A DNA stretch of 13,250 bases from Pseudomonadota bacterium (GTDB taxonomy: Bacteria > Pseudomonadota > Alphaproteobacteria > Rhizobiales > Hyphomicrobiaceae): contig JAEZHL010000381.1 of the NCBI GenBank assembly GCA_023416575.1, forward strand, positions 1 to 13,250, read 5' to 3'. The position numbers and the translations under genes are program-made. Under the pieces are notes generated by a model, which ran no database searches, had not been told where the DNA came from, and worked only from the letters and a program-made list of their open reading frames with translations. The stretch's first letter is position 1, and each line of letters begins with the position of its first letter. This document shows positions 7,263 to 13,250 of this stretch, in pieces.

Positions 7263-7472
7263 TCAATCGACGGCGACCATGACATCGCTCGCCTTGATGA
7301 TGGCCGTCACCTCTTTACCGGGCTCGAGTTGCAGCTCGACGGCGGACTCCTTGGTGATCGAGGCAGTGACGTACGTGTTGTTGCCGACATCGATGCGGAC
7401 ATGGCTCGTGGTGACGCCGTGATCCACGCCGATGACGGTGCCCCTGAGCTGGTTGCGCGCGCTGATCTGCAT
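7263..7472 (-). CDS. mop: Mop/molbindin, small molybdate/tungstate-binding protein
   Basis: Cytoplasmic molbindin, 69 residues, a single Mop (TOBE-type) domain. Proteins of this family form hexamers that bind several molybdate or tungstate ions and act as store or buffer. The sequence shows the family pattern: N-terminal SARNQLRGTV, then VRIDVG and YVTASITKESAVELQLEPG, ending in KEVTAIIKASDVMVAV. The ATG at 7472 is set by an AGGAGG 6 bases upstream and by the length typical of molbindins; the frame stays open for 41 more upstream codons, which are not protein-like. A 143-base spacer separates it from the modA-like gene, the longest gap in the operon, so an internal promoter is possible. Both ATPases in this operon end without a Mop domain, so this protein is the only visible intracellular Mo/W-binding module. 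Confidence 0.93.
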   Translation of the reverse strand: MQISARNQLRGTVIGVDHGVTTSHVRIDVGNNTYVTASITKESAVELQLEPGKEVTAIIKASDVMVAVD

Positions 7473-7478
7473 TTCGAG

Positions 7479-7484
7479 CCTCCT
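7479..7484 (-). promoter_or_regulatory. Shine-Dalgarno site of mop
   Basis: AGGAGG on the minus strand, 6 bases before the ATG at 7472. It fixes the 69-residue start against the longer open frame. Confidence 0.8.
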
Positions 7485-7615
7485 GCGTCGATCCGTTGCA
7501 ACACGTCTGATATCGGATCGGATGGCACGCTGGAGAATAGGCCGGCTCCGGGCAATCTGTCCTCGATCGCCCTGAGCCTCATCACGGCAGTTCATGCCGG
7601 TCGACTTGCCGCGAG

Positions 7616-8413
7616 CTAGTCGCCCGCACCGAAGCCGAACTTCTTGAGCACCTGCTGGCCCTTGGCTGACAGGATGTAGTCGGCCAGCGCTGCGGCCCCG
7701 GCCGGAGCATCCTTCAGCACGACGAGGCCGTAATCAGCGCCGACATTGATGGCCCGCGGGATCTCGATGATCGCCAACTCGGGAACCTCCGCCTTGGCGA
7801 GCACGGCATTGGTGCAATAGGTGAGGAACAGGTCGGCCTGCCTGTTTGCCATCACCCAGGCGTACTGATTTCGCCCCTCCGGGGCCTTCGGCGATGTCGG
7901 CCCGCCCGTCAGCTGCAGGGCTTTCGCCTCGAGGGCGGACTGGGCGCCCGCCTTCTGGCTTCCCACTTTTGCGAACAGCTCGAACGCGTAGTCACCAGAC
8001 GGATCGGCTTTCGGCGTCGACGTGCCGACACGCACGTTCGGGTCGAGCATGACATCGACGAGCGTGTCGGGCGATACGGCGAGGCCGGCGCGAACGAGCG
8101 CACACAGCTCGTTGCGGGCAAACACCCGCATCGGCGATGCCGTCCGTCCTTGACTGGCCAGCTTCTCCGGATGCTGCGTGTTCGCGGATGCGAAGACGTG
8201 CGCCGGTTCGCCTTTCTCGATCCGCTCCCGCAGCAGTCCGGAGGCGCCGAACGTCGTCTCGACGCGATGCTTCCCCGCGCTTTCGGCCCCGAACGCTTTC
8301 GCCACCTCCGTGAGCGCTGCGCGAAGGCTCCCGGCAGCGTAGAGGTTCACGGTCTCGGCTTGGGCGGTCGGTGACAGAAGCATCAAGGCACTCGCGAGCA
8401 ACGCAATTCTCAT
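7616..8413 (-). CDS. ModA-type periplasmic molybdate/oxyanion-binding protein, without its own ModB/ModC
   Basis: Solute-binding protein of the ModA family (COG0725, SBP_bac_11), 265 residues. A Sec signal (MRIALLASALMLLSPTAQA) is probably cleaved after residue 19. Characteristic segments are AAGSL (26-30) near the N-terminus, FGASGLLRERIEKGEPAHVF, and VRVGTSTPKADPSGDYA, which correspond to the oxyanion-binding loops of ModA proteins. A GAGGTG lies 8-9 bases before the ATG. It follows tupA by 38 bases on the same strand. No modB or modC is present, so it may deliver ligand to TupBC or be a second receptor of different affinity. It diverges from classical ModA (AAGSL rather than AAASL), so molybdate, tungstate or another oxyanion cannot be told apart here. 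Confidence 0.85.
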   Translation of the reverse strand: MRIALLASALMLLSPTAQAETVNLYAAGSLRAALTEVAKAFGAESAGKHRVETTFGASGLLRERIEKGEPAHVFASANTQHPEKLASQGRTASPMRVFARNELCALVRAGLAVSPDTLVDVMLDPNVRVGTSTPKADPSGDYAFELFAKVGSQKAGAQSALEAKALQLTGGPTSPKAPEGRNQYAWVMANRQADLFLTYCTNAVLAKAEVPELAIIEIPRAINVGADYGLVVLKDAPAGAAALADYILSAKGQQVLKKFGFGAGD

Positions 8414-8451
8414 TTGCGTTCACCTCGTTCAGGATTTTCGGTGTGTGTGTC

Positions 8452-9282
8452 TCAGCTCGCGGGTCCGGCGTTCGGGAAGAAGAGCTGTTGGCCGCCGATC
8501 TTGTACGCGCGGATCGCCTCCTGCCCTTCGGCCGAGATCACCCAATCGATGAACTGCTGCCCGAGATCCTTCTTGACGCTCGCGTGCTTCTCCGGATTGA
8601 CCAGGATGATCCCGTACTGGTTGAAGAGCCGGTTGTCGCCTTCGACGACGACTTCGAGCTGATCCTTGTTCTTGAACGAGATCCAGGTGCCCCGGTCAGC
8701 GAGGACGTAGCCGCCCATCGCGCTCGCAGTGTTGAGCGCGGCGCCCATGCCCTGCCCGATCTCACGATACCAGGCGGGCTTGCTGCCGGCCGGGTCGAGA
8801 CCCGCTGCTTTCCAGAGGGCGAGCTCGGCCGAGTGCGTTCCCGACTTGTCGCCGCGCGAGACGAACGGCGCCCCCTTGTCGTTGATCGCCTTGAGCGCCG
8901 CGAGCACGTCCTTGCCGCCCTTCACCTTGGCCGGATCGGACTTGGGGCCGACGAGCACGAAATCGTTGTACATCACGCCGTAGCGCTTCACGCCGTAGCC
9001 CTCGGCGACGAATTTCTCCTCCTGCGCCTTGGCGTGCACGAAGACGACGTCGGCATCGCCGCGACGGCCGGTGTCGAGCGCCTGTCCCGTTCCCTGCGCA
9101 ACGACCTTCACGTCGATGCCGGTCTTGGCCTTGAACATCGGCAGGATGTGACCGAAGAGGCCGGAGTCCTGCGTCGAGGTCGTCGAGGCGACGACGATGG
9201 ATTTGTCCTGGGCTGCAACGGGGCCCGCGGCAAGACCCGAAACGGCCAAAGCCGCAACGAACGCCAGATTCCGAATACGCAT
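8452..9282 (-). CDS. tupA: Tungstate-binding periplasmic protein TupA
   Basis: Binding protein of the tungstate ABC importer TupABC, 276 residues. A Sec signal ends at about residue 25 (AGPVAAQ). The mature N-terminus carries the TupA signature STTSTQDSGLFGHILP (33-48), whose Thr/Ser residues form the oxyanion pocket in characterised TupA proteins; the first position is Ser where TTTS is usual. Further family segments are GTGQALDTGRRGDADVVFVH and FVSRGDKSGTH. A strong AAGGAGG precedes the ATG by 4 bases. It follows tupC by 17 bases. Characterised TupA proteins bind tungstate with very high affinity and strong preference over molybdate; that preference here is an assumption from the family. 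Confidence 0.93.
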   Translation of the reverse strand: MRIRNLAFVAALAVSGLAAGPVAAQDKSIVVASTTSTQDSGLFGHILPMFKAKTGIDVKVVAQGTGQALDTGRRGDADVVFVHAKAQEEKFVAEGYGVKRYGVMYNDFVLVGPKSDPAKVKGGKDVLAALKAINDKGAPFVSRGDKSGTHSAELALWKAAGLDPAGSKPAWYREIGQGMGAALNTASAMGGYVLADRGTWISFKNKDQLEVVVEGDNRLFNQYGIILVNPEKHASVKKDLGQQFIDWVISAEGQEAIRAYKIGGQQLFFPNAGPAS

Positions 9283-9286
9283 ATGT

Positions 9287-9293
9287 CCTCCTT
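9287..9293 (-). promoter_or_regulatory. Strong Shine-Dalgarno site of tupA
   Basis: AAGGAGG on the minus strand, 4 bases before the tupA ATG, is the best ribosome-binding site in the operon. This fits the need for more binding protein than permease or ATPase. Confidence 0.75.
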
Positions 9294-9299
9294 GCTGAG

Positions 9300-10046
9300 C
9301 TAGATGACGAGATCGCCCGCCAGGAAGCGGCGCGCCTCATTGGTCGATGGAGAGGTGAAAAAGGTCTGCGACGGACCGCGCTCGACGAGGCGGCTCTTGG
9401 CCAGGAACACGACGTCTCCCGCGAGGCGGCGCGCCTGACCGAGATCATGCGTCGCCATGACGACTTTGACGCCGGAGCCGGCGATCCTGGCGATGATGTC
9501 CTCGACCGCCTTGGTCGAAGCGGGATCGAGGCTGGCCGTCGGCTCGTCGAGAAACAGGACTTCCGGATCGCGGGCGAGCGCACGGGCCAGCGCCAGCCGC
9601 TGTTGCTCGCCGCCGGATAGCCGGCGGGCGGGCCGATCGCCGAGGCCTCCGAGCCCGACCTCATCGAGCAGCCGGATCATCTCGGTCTTCTCGGCCGGTT
9701 TCCCCGCGACCTTCAACGCATAGGCGACATTGGCCGTTGCCGTCCTGCGCAGCATGACCGGCTTCTGGAACACGATGGCCCTCCGGCCGGGAGAGCCCAT
9801 CCGGCGGCCGGCGAAGGTGATGGCGCCCGACGTCGGCGCGATCAATCCCATGGCAAGCTTGAGCAGCGTCGACTTGCCGGACCCATTGGGTCCGAGCAGC
9901 ATCGTGGGCGGACCCGCCGTCAACTCCAGGTCGATGTCGCGGAGGATCGAGACGGCGCCGACACCATAGCTGACGCCGGCGAAGCGGATCGGCAGATCGC
10001 TCGAAAGCCCGTCCGGTGCGCTCGACTCTTCGACCCTAACCAGCAT
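9300..10046 (-). CDS. tupC: Tungstate ABC transporter ATPase TupC
   Basis: Cytoplasmic ATPase of the TupABC importer, 248 residues. Walker A is GPNGSGKST (52-60), the Q-loop is Gln94 in VFQKPVML, the signature is LSGGEQQR (143-150), Walker B is VLFLDEP with Glu168, and the switch His is His200 in MATHD. The FQKPVMLRRT segment is typical of TupC/PstB-like ATPases. The chain ends soon after the ATPase domain, with no room for the C-terminal Mop regulatory domain of ModC. The ATG at 10046 lies 11 bases inside the end of tupB, indicating translational coupling. The longer upstream frame is a shadow of tupB. Confidence 0.92.
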   Translation of the reverse strand: MLVRVEESSAPDGLSSDLPIRFAGVSYGVGAVSILRDIDLELTAGPPTMLLGPNGSGKSTLLKLAMGLIAPTSGAITFAGRRMGSPGRRAIVFQKPVMLRRTATANVAYALKVAGKPAEKTEMIRLLDEVGLGGLGDRPARRLSGGEQQRLALARALARDPEVLFLDEPTASLDPASTKAVEDIIARIAGSGVKVVMATHDLGQARRLAGDVVFLAKSRLVERGPSQTFFTSPSTNEARRFLAGDLVI

Positions 10047-10725
10047 GGGATTCCGACCACCGGCGAACGCTCCAGGCGAGCGCGTTGACGACCATGATGA
10101 GCGTAATGAGAACGATGCCGAGCCCGATGGCGAGCGGCAGATTGCCCTTCGACGTCTCGAGCGCAATCGTCGTCGTCATGACCCGCGTGAAGCCGTCGAT
10201 ATTGCCGCCGACGATCATCACCGCGCCGACCTCAGCGGCCGCGCGGCCGAAGCCCGCAAGCAGGATCGTGACGAGCGAGAAGCGGGCGTCCCACAGCAGG
10301 GTCTTCACCCGCGCCAGAGGTCCGACGCCCATGGCGGTGAGCTCGTCGCGATACTCACCCCACAGATCCTCGATGAGCTGACGGCTGAGTGCGGCGATGA
10401 TCGGGGTGATCAGCACGGTCTGCGCAACGACCATCGCAGCCGGGGTGAAGAGCAGGCCGAGATCGCCGAGCGGACCCGACCGGGACAGCAGCAGAAACAC
10501 CAGCAGCCCCACCACCACCGGCGGCAGGCCCATCATGCCGTTGAAGAGCACGATCACCGCATGGCGGCCGGGAAACGACGTCAGGCCCACGAGCGCGCCG
10601 AGCGGCATGCCGATGGCCGCGGCGAGGAGCGTTGCCGACATGCTGACGGCCAGCGACAGGCGCACGATGGCGAACAGGTTCGCATCGCCTGCCAGGATGA
10701 GATCGAGGGCACCAGAAGCGTCCAC
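10036..10725 (-). CDS. tupB: Tungstate ABC transporter permease TupB
   Basis: Membrane subunit of the TupABC importer, 229 residues, with about five hydrophobic helices (roughly 19-48, 56-80, 90-112, 148-175 and 197-220). The BPD_transp_1 coupling loop is visible at about residues 129-160: LTAMGVGPLARVKTLLWDA, followed by the Gly-rich FGRAAAEVGAVMIVGGN. The tungstate-permease family typically has the motifs GLPPVVVGLLVF and WGEYRDEL seen here. The start is a GTG at 10725, supported by GGGGAGGG 5 bases upstream; no in-frame ATG is better placed. It is the first gene of the run of eight and overlaps tupC by 11 bases. The gene order here is permease, ATPase, binding protein. Confidence 0.92.
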   Translation of the reverse strand: MDASGALDLILAGDANLFAIVRLSLAVSMSATLLAAAIGMPLGALVGLTSFPGRHAVIVLFNGMMGLPPVVVGLLVFLLLSRSGPLGDLGLLFTPAAMVVAQTVLITPIIAALSRQLIEDLWGEYRDELTAMGVGPLARVKTLLWDARFSLVTILLAGFGRAAAEVGAVMIVGGNIDGFTRVMTTTIALETSKGNLPLAIGLGIVLITLIMVVNALAWSVRRWSESHAG

Positions 10726-11066
10726 TCAGGCCCTCCCCGTTGAGTGTTGAGCGGTTCCGCCGCCATTGGCGATATTTAGGGCTGAGTTGTCAACTTATGG
10801 ATTTTTTGCTGGAAAATGCAAAAACATTGACGCCCAATCTATCGTTGCGCTCCGACGCTGCGCACTACATTTGCGGGAGTTTGAGTCCTCCTTGCCGACA
10901 GGTCCGGGCTCCGCCCTCCGAAGCCACCGCCAACAGATCGTCATGTGTCCGGAGGACATATCCGCACTCCCCCCGCGAGTAGCCCTTGCCGTCACCGGCA
11001 GCTCTGCTTTAGCCTCCGGCCACTGCACTTGCGCGACCGCGCTCCACCAAATTCTTGCGCCGGGAC
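10726..11066. promoter_or_regulatory. Divergent control region between the Mo/W operon and the sox operon
   Basis: 341 bases between two outward-facing genes; both operon promoters should lie here. Towards tupB there are tandem short hairpins GCGG-TT-CCGC (10751-10760) and CGCC-ATT-GGCG (10761-10771), then AGTTG-T-CAACT (10785-10795), which contains TTGACA on the minus strand (10788-10793), then an AT-rich patch (10796-10830). Towards soxB there is a TGTCC-GGA-GGACA dyad (10946-10958). No convincing -10 partner for the TTGACA was found. No clear ModE-box or molybdenum-cofactor riboswitch was recognised by eye. Short open frames here are not protein-like. Confidence 0.5.
10731..10738 (-). promoter_or_regulatory. 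Shine-Dalgarno site supporting the GTG start of tupB
   Basis: GGGGAGGG on the minus strand, 5 bases before the GTG at 10725. It makes this non-ATG start credible. Confidence 0.7.
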
Positions 11067-12320
11067 ATGAAAGCATATTCCGTCTGGCAGCTGCTCAAAC
11101 AGGGCATGACCGGCCATCAGGACTGGCCACGTGCCTGGCGTAATCCGGCGCCCAAGCCGGCCTATGACATCATCATCATCGGTGGCGGTGGCCACGGCTT
11201 GGCGACAGCCCACTACCTTGCCAAGGTGCACGGGCTGACCAATGTCGCGGTGCTCGAGAAAGGTCCTATCGGGCTCGGCAACGTCGGCCGCAACACGACG
11301 ATCGTGCGCTCGAATTACCTCTATCCCGAGAACAACCGTTTTTACGAGAAGTCGCTCAAGCTCTGGGAAGGGCTCGAGCAGGACCTCAACTACAACGTGA
11401 TGATGAGCCAGCGCGGCGTGCTCAACCTGTTCCACTCGGACAGTCAGCGCGATGCGTTTGCCCGCCGTGGCAACTCCATGCGCCTCAACGGCATCGACGC
11501 GGAGCTTCTCGACCGCGAGCAGGTGCGGGCCATGGTGCCCATCCTCGATTTCGACAACGCCCGCTTCCCGATCCACGGCGGTCTCTTGCAACGGCGCGGC
11601 GGCACTGCGCGGCACGACGCCGTCGCCTGGGGTTTCGCGCGTTCCGCCTCTGAGCGGGGCGTCGACATCATCCAGCATTGCGAGGTGACGGGCATCCGGC
11701 GCGAAGGCGGCCGGGTCACGGGCGTCGAGACCACCCGCGGATTCATTGGTGCACGAAAAATCGGCATCGCCGTCGCGGGCCACACCTCTCACGTCGGGGC
11801 CATGGCCGGCCTGACGCTGCCCGTCGAGACCCACGTCCTCCAGGCCTTCGTCAGCGAGGCGGTGAAGCCGCTGATCGACTGCGTCGTGACCTTTGGCGCC
11901 GGCCACTTCTACATCAGCCAGTCGGACAAGGGCGGTCTCGTCTTCGGCGGGGACCTCGACGGCTACAACTCCTACGCACAGCGGGGCAATCTGGCCCTTG
12001 TCGAGAACGTCATGACCGAGGGGCTGGCGATGGTCCCTGCCATCTCGCGGCTGCGTGTGCTGAGGCAGTGGGGTGGCGTTATGGACATGACCCCGGATGG
12101 CTCGCCCTTCATCTGCAAGACGCCCATCGAGGGCCTCTACCTCAACGGCGGCTGGTGCTACGGCGGCTTCAAGGCGACCCCCGGCTCCGGATGGTGTTTC
12201 GCGCATACGCTGGCGACCGGCGAGCCGCACGAGCTGAACGCCGCCTTCACACTCGACCGCTTCCGCAACGGCCGCATGCTCGACGAAAAGGGCGTCGGGC
12301 CGGCTTGGTGGGCGCAATAA
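11067..12320 (+). CDS. soxB: Sarcosine oxidase beta subunit
   Basis: Beta subunit of heterotetrameric sarcosine oxidase, 417 residues. It carries the FAD site where sarcosine is oxidised and the covalent FMN that passes electrons to oxygen. The dinucleotide-binding motif IIIIGGGGHGLATAHYLAK lies at residues 35-53. NTTIVRSNYL (76-85) is characteristic of the family. His183 in the TARHDAVAW segment aligns with the histidine that covalently holds FMN in the Corynebacterium enzyme (His173 there). The C-terminal WGGVMDMTPDGSPF, GGWCYGGFKATPGSG and AHTLATGEPHELN blocks are conserved. The ATG at 11067 gives the usual family N-terminus; its ribosome-binding site is weak. Divergent from the Mo/W operon and followed 12 bases later by soxD. 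Confidence 0.96.
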   Translation: MKAYSVWQLLKQGMTGHQDWPRAWRNPAPKPAYDIIIIGGGGHGLATAHYLAKVHGLTNVAVLEKGPIGLGNVGRNTTIVRSNYLYPENNRFYEKSLKLWEGLEQDLNYNVMMSQRGVLNLFHSDSQRDAFARRGNSMRLNGIDAELLDREQVRAMVPILDFDNARFPIHGGLLQRRGGTARHDAVAWGFARSASERGVDIIQHCEVTGIRREGGRVTGVETTRGFIGARKIGIAVAGHTSHVGAMAGLTLPVETHVLQAFVSEAVKPLIDCVVTFGAGHFYISQSDKGGLVFGGDLDGYNSYAQRGNLALVENVMTEGLAMVPAISRLRVLRQWGGVMDMTPDGSPFICKTPIEGLYLNGGWCYGGFKATPGSGWCFAHTLATGEPHELNAAFTLDRFRNGRMLDEKGVGPAWWAQ

Positions 12321-12332
12321 GGAGAGCGGCTG

Positions 12333-12623
12333 ATGCACCAGATCGACTGTCCTTGGTGTGGCGTGCGCGACGAGGCGGAGTTCAGCTACCGCGGCGATGC
12401 CACCGTCAAGCGGCCCGAGCCGACGGCCGGCGCCGACGCCTTCTTTGATTTCGTCTACACCCGCGCCAATCCGAAAGGCTGGCACGTGGAATGGTGGCAC
12501 CACGCAGCCGGATGCCGGCAGTTCGTCAAGGTTCTGCGCAACACGCTGACCCACGAGATCCGGCAGACGGCGAAGGCCACCGAGCCCCTCGCCGCGCCTT
12601 CTCCCGAGACTCCGCAGACATGA
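12333..12623 (+). CDS. soxD: Sarcosine oxidase delta subunit
   Basis: Small zinc-binding subunit of heterotetrameric sarcosine oxidase, 96 residues. The N-terminal CPWCG (Cys6, Cys9) and the later WHHAAGC (His57, Cys61) match the CxxC and HxxxC zinc ligands of the family. EFSYRGDATVKRPEP and the FVYTRANPKG stretch are also typical. An AAGGAG overlapping the soxB stop lies 8 bases before the ATG. The stop overlaps the soxA start in an ATGA, so soxB, soxD and soxA form a coupled unit in the usual soxBDAG order. Confidence 0.96.
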   Translation: MHQIDCPWCGVRDEAEFSYRGDATVKRPEPTAGADAFFDFVYTRANPKGWHVEWWHHAAGCRQFVKVLRNTLTHEIRQTAKATEPLAAPSPETPQT

Positions 12624-13250
12624 GCCAGCCGCAACGCCTGACCACCGGTGGCCGCATCGACCGCAACCGGACGCTGTTGTTCCGCTTCGATGGCCAAGAC
12701 TTGCAGGGGCATCCTGGCGACACGCTGGCGTCAGCCCTCCTGGCGAACGGCATCCGTCTCGTCGGCCGCAGCTTCAAGTACCACCGTCCGCGCGGCATCT
12801 TCACGGCCGGGCCGGAGGAGCCCAGCGCGCTCGTCGAGCTGAGATCGAAGGCGCGCCGCGAGCCCAACATCCTCGCCACCACGGCAGAGCTGTTCGACGG
12901 CCTCGAGGCCTCGAGCCAGAACCGCTGGCCGTCGCTGGCCTGGGACATCGGCTCGATCAACTCACGGCTTTCCCGTTTTCTGCCTGCCGGCTTCTACTAC
13001 AAGACATTCATGTGGCCCTCGGCCTTCTGGGAGAAGGTCTACGAGCCGACCATCCGTCGCGCCGCCGGGCTGGGGCGTGCCTCGCGCCTGCCCGATCCCG
13101 ACAGCTACGAGCAGTGTCACGCGCATTGCGACGTGCTCGTCGTCGGCTCCGGCGCGGCCGGGTTGGCGGCGGCCCGCGCGGCTGGATCGACCGGCGCCCG
13201 CGTCATCCTAGCCGAGCAGGATTTCGAGCTCGGCGGCGGGCTGTTGCTCG
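12620..13250 (+). CDS. soxA: Sarcosine oxidase alpha subunit (3' end beyond the window)
   Basis: The N-terminal 210 residues of the large subunit, which is about 1000 residues in the family. It starts with the ferredoxin-like segment typical of SoxA (TGGRIDRNRTLLFRFDG, then GDTLASALLANG, then GRSFKYHRPRGIFTAGPEEP). It then enters the NAD-binding domain with VLVVGSGAAGLAAA (172-185), containing the GxGxxG motif. The missing part should include the C-terminal GcvT-like domain that uses tetrahydrofolate to capture the one-carbon unit. The ATG overlaps the soxD stop by 4 bases. The frame runs uninterrupted to the window edge, so this is a window truncation and not a broken gene. Confidence 0.95.
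   Translation, partial: MSQPQRLTTGGRIDRNRTLLFRFDGQDLQGHPGDTLASALLANGIRLVGRSFKYHRPRGIFTAGPEEPSALVELRSKARREPNILATTAELFDGLEASSQNRWPSLAWDIGSINSRLSRFLPAGFYYKTFMWPSAFWEKVYEPTIRRAAGLGRASRLPDPDSYEQCHAHCDVLVVGSGAAGLAAARAAGSTGARVILAEQDFELGGGLLL

Noticed and set aside
7473..7615. Search for a ModE box or molybdenum-cofactor riboswitch in front of mop
   Set aside because: No TATA-rich dyad or extended conserved fold could be recognised by eye; a covariance-model search would be needed.
8441..8450. (GT)5 repeat between tupA and the modA-like gene
   Set aside because: Only 10 bases long and outside any ribosome-binding spacer; too short to argue for phase variation.
10788..10793. TTGACA as a -35 box for tupB
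   Set aside because: No acceptable -10 hexamer 15-18 bases downstream on the minus strand (the sequence there is CGCCAAT-like), so no promoter is called.
10766..11143. Short plus-strand frame (125 codons) in the divergent region
   Set aside because: Overlaps the start of soxB in another frame, with no ribosome-binding site or recognisable feature.
10992..12554. 520-codon minus-strand open frame opposite soxB and soxD
   Set aside because: Crosses two conserved sox genes on the other strand and has shadow-like composition.
1..13250. tRNA, rRNA, insertion sequences, CRISPR arrays, integration sites
   Set aside because: No cloverleaf, long terminal repeats, transposase-like protein or regularly spaced repeats were seen on either strand.

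Overview
The window looks like chromosomal DNA of a high-GC alphaproteobacterium, most probably Hyphomicrobiales (Bosea/Bradyrhizobium/Methylobacterium-like). This rests on strong GC bias at third codon positions, long antisense open frames opposite real genes, and gene families typical of soil and plant-associated Rhizobiales. That placement is inference. No RNA gene, insertion sequence, phage gene or CRISPR array is visible.

Left block (minus strand, 1-3739): part of an oligo/dipeptide-type ABC importer, transcribed right to left. A fused double ATPase (DppD-DppF type) comes first, followed by a family-5 substrate-binding protein. A GC-rich stem-loop follows the binding-protein stop at the window edge. 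The permease genes are not in the window; they may lie beyond its left edge.

Non-coding stretch 3740-4318: about 580 bases with no convincing gene. It holds an AT-rich patch with several perfect or near-perfect dyads (3980-4051), another dyad at 4126-4149, and a potential three-way-junction fold at 4254-4305 just behind the stop of the central operon.

Central block (minus strand, 4319-10725): eight tightly packed co-directional genes that read as one molybdate/tungstate acquisition cluster. In transcription order these are tupB (permease), tupC (ATPase), tupA (tungstate-binding protein), an orphan ModA-type oxyanion-binding protein, a 69-residue Mop/molbindin, and a binding protein-permease-ATPase trio of the FecBCD/BtuCDF superfamily. 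The trio would usually be annotated as an iron-siderophore or cobalamin importer. In this company it is better read as a MolABC-like (Haemophilus influenzae HI1470-1472 type) molybdate/tungstate importer. Two mechanistically different transporters, an extra binding protein and an intracellular oxyanion store in one unit is the most notable feature of the window.

Right block (plus strand, 11067-13250): divergently transcribed soxB-soxD-soxA (soxA cut by the window end), encoding subunits of heterotetrameric sarcosine oxidase. This enzyme makes glycine, hydrogen peroxide and a one-carbon unit (5,10-methylene-tetrahydrofolate or formaldehyde). A 341-base divergent control region (10726-11066) separates it from the Mo/W operon. 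A possible functional link is that one-carbon units are finally oxidised by formate dehydrogenases that need Mo or W, but nothing in the window proves this.
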